From Parachlamydiaceae bacterium (lineage in GTDB: Bacteria; Chlamydiota; Chlamydiia; Chlamydiales; Parachlamydiaceae): 36,412 nucleotides of DNA. Where the stretch lies: NCBI GenBank assembly GCA_030147755.1, contig JASBUW010000166.1, forward strand, positions 1 through 36,412. Direction: 5' to 3'. Below are positions 33,787 to 36,412 of this stretch, in pieces. Below the pieces are notes generated by a model, which searched no databases, was not told the DNA's origin, and saw nothing but the letters and a program-made list of their open reading frames with translations. A program made the translations under genes and the position numbers. Position 1 is the first letter of the stretch; the number at the start of each line of letters is the position of its first letter.

Positions 33787-35978
33787 GTCTTATTCCTATG
33801 CCTTTCAGCATTCACTAAAACTTGATAAAGGCCAGGTTGTTGCATGAGTTCTTGATGATTTCCTCTTTGTATAATTTTGCCTTTATCCATCACTAAAATT
33901 GTTTCGCAATCTTGAATGGCTCCTAAACGATGCGTGACAACAAGACAAGTGCATCGTCTTTTGCGAATATTCAATAAAATTTGTTTTTCTCTGAGCGCAT
34001 CCACTGCGCTTGTGGCTTCATCTAAGATTAATAACGAAGGATTGCGCGCTAGCGCACACGCAATTTCGAGTCGTTGGCGTTGACCCCCACTAAAATTAGC
34101 TCCTTGCTTTTCGATCAAAGACTGATAGCCACCGGGACGTAACATAATTTCATCATGAATACAGGCATCTCGAGCAGCTTGTACAAGATTGTGATGGGAA
34201 ATCAGCGGATTAAGCAAGTTAAGATTGTGTTCAATCGAATCATTAAATAGCATGGGCATCTGTTCGACAAAAGCAATATAGCGTGCTAAATCCTCTGGTG
34301 AATAATCTAAATGCGAAATTTCATCAATTAAAATGTCCCCTTTCCAAGGTTTAAGTAAGCCTCCTATTAATTTAATGAGCGTCGATTTTCCACATCCGGA
34401 AGGTCCTATTAAAGCTGTAAAGGATCCGGGAGTGAGCGTTAAATTAATATCTTCCAAAAGAGGAGCAGCTAAACGATTAAATCCAAATGAAAGATTTTTA
34501 ACTTCGATATGTCCTTTAAATTCACTTAAGCGAGCAGGATGCGGCCTATCAAGTGCGGGATCTTCCGGGTGTAATAAAACATCGTTGAGACGGCTTGTAT
34601 TGATGGTCAGTAATTGTAAAGTTTGGTTGAGGTTGATTAAATTTAAAACAGGATCTGTAAAATTTTTAAATAAAATTTGCAAAGCGAAAAATTCTCCTAC
34701 TGTCAGATAACCTTGAATGATGCGCCACGCCCCAATGACTAAAACTGCGATATAACCGAGAGAAGAAAGAAAAGGAGAAAGCGTGCCTAAAACAATATCT
34801 GCGCGCGCCATTTCTTGTGTAGCATTCAATGATTTTGCGTATAGTCCTCCATAGCGAGATAAAAATTGGTATTCTCCGCCTACTGCTTTTAAAGATTCTA
34901 TATTTTCTAATCCTCCTAAAGTAAAAGAGGAAAGCAGTCCTTGAATTTGTCTATAATTAGAATAAGCATTAGCGCGTGAGCGATAAAGATAAACCATGGT
35001 AAATAGATTAAGAAATACTAAAGTCATGCCTATCAAAGTGATGGGAACATCATAATAAAACATGACAATCGCAAAAAGAAAAGCAAACCATAGACTAATA
35101 AAAGCAGATAGCACTTGCCCCACAAATGTGTCTGAGACAGCTTGATTTAAACCCATACGACTTGCGATTTCTCCTCCATACCTTTGCATAAAAAAAAGAA
35201 GGGGAAGGCGCAAAATGCGCCAAAGAAATTGGCTCGATAATAGAGTCGAGAGCTGAATGGAAAAATTGACGGATACTCGACTTTGTAGAAATTGGATGAG
35301 AGTGGCAACAATCATCATCACAAAAATGGCAATGATAAATCCCACTTCCCAGCTATGCAGGCGGGCAATGAGAATATTATCGATAAATATTTGGCTTAAG
35401 ACCGTTAAAGCAAGAGCTGGAACGATGGCCAATATGCCGACGAGTAAACCAAAAAGCAATGGCCAACGAAAGAGTTTCAAGCGCTGTTTGATATTTTGCC
35501 AAACGGGATCTACCGTTTTTAAGCGTTTAAAGGCATCAGAAGGAGTTAGGATGAGAACCACACCAGTAAAAAGTTGATTGAGTTCTTCGTAACTAATTTT
35601 TCTAGGACCTGTAGCAGGATCATTAATGTACACATGTTTTTTGCTAAAACCTTCAATGACAACAAAGTGCTTAAATTCCCAAAAAGCAATCAAGGGGAGA
35701 GGCGCTTTATACAATTCTTCTAATTCACAACGGTAGCCTTCTGTTTTTAATCCGTAGGATTCTGCTGCACGTAAGATATTTAAAGCATTCACTCCATCGC
35801 GCGAAGTGGCACATAATTGGCGGGCTTCATCCAAAGAAACTTGGCGTCCATAATAGCCTGTGATCATGCAGAGAGCAGCAGCGCCGCATTCAGCTGCTTC
35901 TAGCTGAATGACTGTAGGAGTGCGACATCTGCGATAAGAAGCGCGTGTAGGACGTGGAATAGAAGAGGGCATGCGCAT
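33783..35978 (-). CDS. Peptidase-containing ABC transporter (C39 leader peptidase)
   Basis: This protein of about 731 residues cuts double-glycine leaders and exports the peptide. The C39 domain spans about residues 20-150: Cys31 in LEAAECGAAAL, His104 in EFKHFVVIEG and Asp120 in INDPATGP form the expected triad. A six-helix membrane domain follows (about 180-450), then the ATPase with Walker A GPSGCGKST, signature FSGGQRQR and Walker B LLILDEAT. I chose ATG 35978 (or 35972). The longer frame to 36083 would translate the GTGGAC repeat at 36041-36077. It is the first gene of the operon, overlapping the next by four bases. Confidence 0.92.
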   Translation of the reverse strand: MRMPSSIPRPTRASYRRCRTPTVIQLEAAECGAAALCMITGYYGRQVSLDEARQLCATSRDGVNALNILRAAESYGLKTEGYRCELEELYKAPLPLIAFWEFKHFVVIEGFSKKHVYINDPATGPRKISYEELNQLFTGVVLILTPSDAFKRLKTVDPVWQNIKQRLKLFRWPLLFGLLVGILAIVPALALTVLSQIFIDNILIARLHSWEVGFIIAIFVMMIVATLIQFLQSRVSVNFSIQLSTLLSSQFLWRILRLPLLFFMQRYGGEIASRMGLNQAVSDTFVGQVLSAFISLWFAFLFAIVMFYYDVPITLIGMTLVFLNLFTMVYLYRSRANAYSNYRQIQGLLSSFTLGGLENIESLKAVGGEYQFLSRYGGLYAKSLNATQEMARADIVLGTLSPFLSSLGYIAVLVIGAWRIIQGYLTVGEFFALQILFKNFTDPVLNLINLNQTLQLLTINTSRLNDVLLHPEDPALDRPHPARLSEFKGHIEVKNLSFGFNRLAAPLLEDINLTLTPGSFTALIGPSGCGKSTLIKLIGGLLKPWKGDILIDEISHLDYSPEDLARYIAFVEQMPMLFNDSIEHNLNLLNPLISHHNLVQAARDACIHDEIMLRPGGYQSLIEKQGANFSGGQRQRLEIACALARNPSLLILDEATSAVDALREKQILLNIRKRRCTCLVVTHRLGAIQDCETILVMDKGKIIQRGNHQELMQQPGLYQVLVNAERHRNKT

Positions 35979-36040
35979 TACTCGACTTAACCTTGAAATT
36001 TTCTTTTCTACTCTTGTTTTGAGATATAAACAAGTAAAAG

Positions 36041-36077
36041 GTGGACATGAGTGGACCACGTGGACTTCGTGAGACAA
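36041..36077. repeat. Diverged GTGGACNNN array
   Basis: GTGGAC starts at 36041, 36051 and 36060 (steps 10 and 9), followed by the altered unit GTGAGACAA. The 10-then-9 spacing is the same as at 16430-16457, so the two arrays share descent. No inverted partner is visible. It lies just upstream of the exporter operon, in its likely promoter region. Confidence 0.75.
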
Positions 36078-36250
36078 TTGCAAAAGTATTTTGCATGTTA
36101 TACAGCGATTCTTTGGAAGTCAATCGTGTCCGGGATCAAAAAGAATCTATTCTAGAATGCTCAAAAGAACACTCAAAAATTCGTGTTTTGTGGAAAGAAG
36201 CAATAAATTAATGCGATGTGCGACTTATCCAAATGAATTTATTATGATGA

Positions 36251-36412
36251 CGCGAAGCGTTTGGAGCCCCTAAGCAACTTCGTTGCTAATATCAAAAAGT
36301 AACAGCGACCTTTTTGGTAGTTGGTCAAAGTATACTTAAAAAGACTGGTTTTATCTGTGCGGTAGCACTATCACTGCATTAGCCCAGAACGAGCGCATTT
36401 AGCGCTCGTTCT
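36251..36412. repeat. Second copy of the nested-palindrome element, cut by the window end
   Basis: This matches the reverse complement of 16850-17011 over the same 162 bases with about nine differences and no gaps. It starts with the end motif CGCGAAGCGTTTGGAGC and reaches the GAGCGC/GCGCTC stem before the window stops. The rest should lie beyond base 36412. Confidence 0.92.

Noticed and set aside
36041-36083. N-terminal extension of the C39-ABC transporter
   Set aside because: The extra residues are encoded by the GTGGAC repeat; the C39 domain starts normally from ATG 35978.

Overview
The window reads as chromosomal DNA of an amoeba-associated member of the Chlamydiae (Parachlamydiaceae, Protochlamydia/Parachlamydia-like). 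This is an inference from gene content: an nrdR-dksA-lspA run that I recall as also clustered in Chlamydia, a BTB-type effector-like protein with paired membrane helices, type II NADH dehydrogenase, AT-rich DNA, and many intergenic palindromes. No rRNA, phage genes, transposase or CRISPR array is visible.

Layout. 1-2.5 kb: an exported multicopper oxidase and a TerC-family metal exporter, flanked by copies of a hairpin repeat. 2.7-3.2 kb: a decayed VapC toxin gene and tRNA-Ser(GGA). 3.3-6.1 kb: dnaB (minus) and ndh (plus), divergent. 6.2-7.8 kb: two exported His-rich/Tyr-rich proteins in tandem, tRNA-Ser(GCT) with a terminator, and a long inverted repeat. 7.9-10.3 kb: a three-gene Zn/Mn ABC importer. 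10.4-12.0 kb: a BTB-domain protein with two membrane helices. 12.5-15 kb: small heat-shock protein, LOG-family protein, an exported 2H-phosphoesterase-like protein and a small coiled-coil protein. 15.1-16.4 kb: an Nramp-type transporter. 16.4-17.0 kb: a dense block of nested palindromes. 17.1-18.2 kb: mnmA. 18.3-25.6 kb: one unrecognised 2435-residue protein. 25.7-25.9 kb: a perfect 134-nt hairpin. 26.2-28.4 kb: nrdR, dksA, lspA and a coupled unknown gene. 28.5-36.0 kb: a 65-residue peptide with a double-glycine leader, a Fic protein, and a three-gene NHLM-type peptide export operon (HlyD adaptor, ABC transporter with an N-terminal accessory region, ABC transporter with a C39 leader peptidase). 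36.0-36.4 kb: repeats, including a second copy of the 17-kb palindromic element that runs off the window.

Two themes tie genes together. The first half is rich in metal handling: copper oxidase, TerC, two His-rich exported proteins, a Zn/Mn ABC importer and Nramp. The last 7.5 kb looks like a self-contained system for maturing and exporting a bacteriocin-like or signalling peptide, with a regulated Fic AMP-transferase inside it. Between genes lie several repeat families. The most striking are arrays with a 9-bp period (six or seven fixed bases plus two or three variable ones), each built into an inverted repeat, although their sequences are unrelated.
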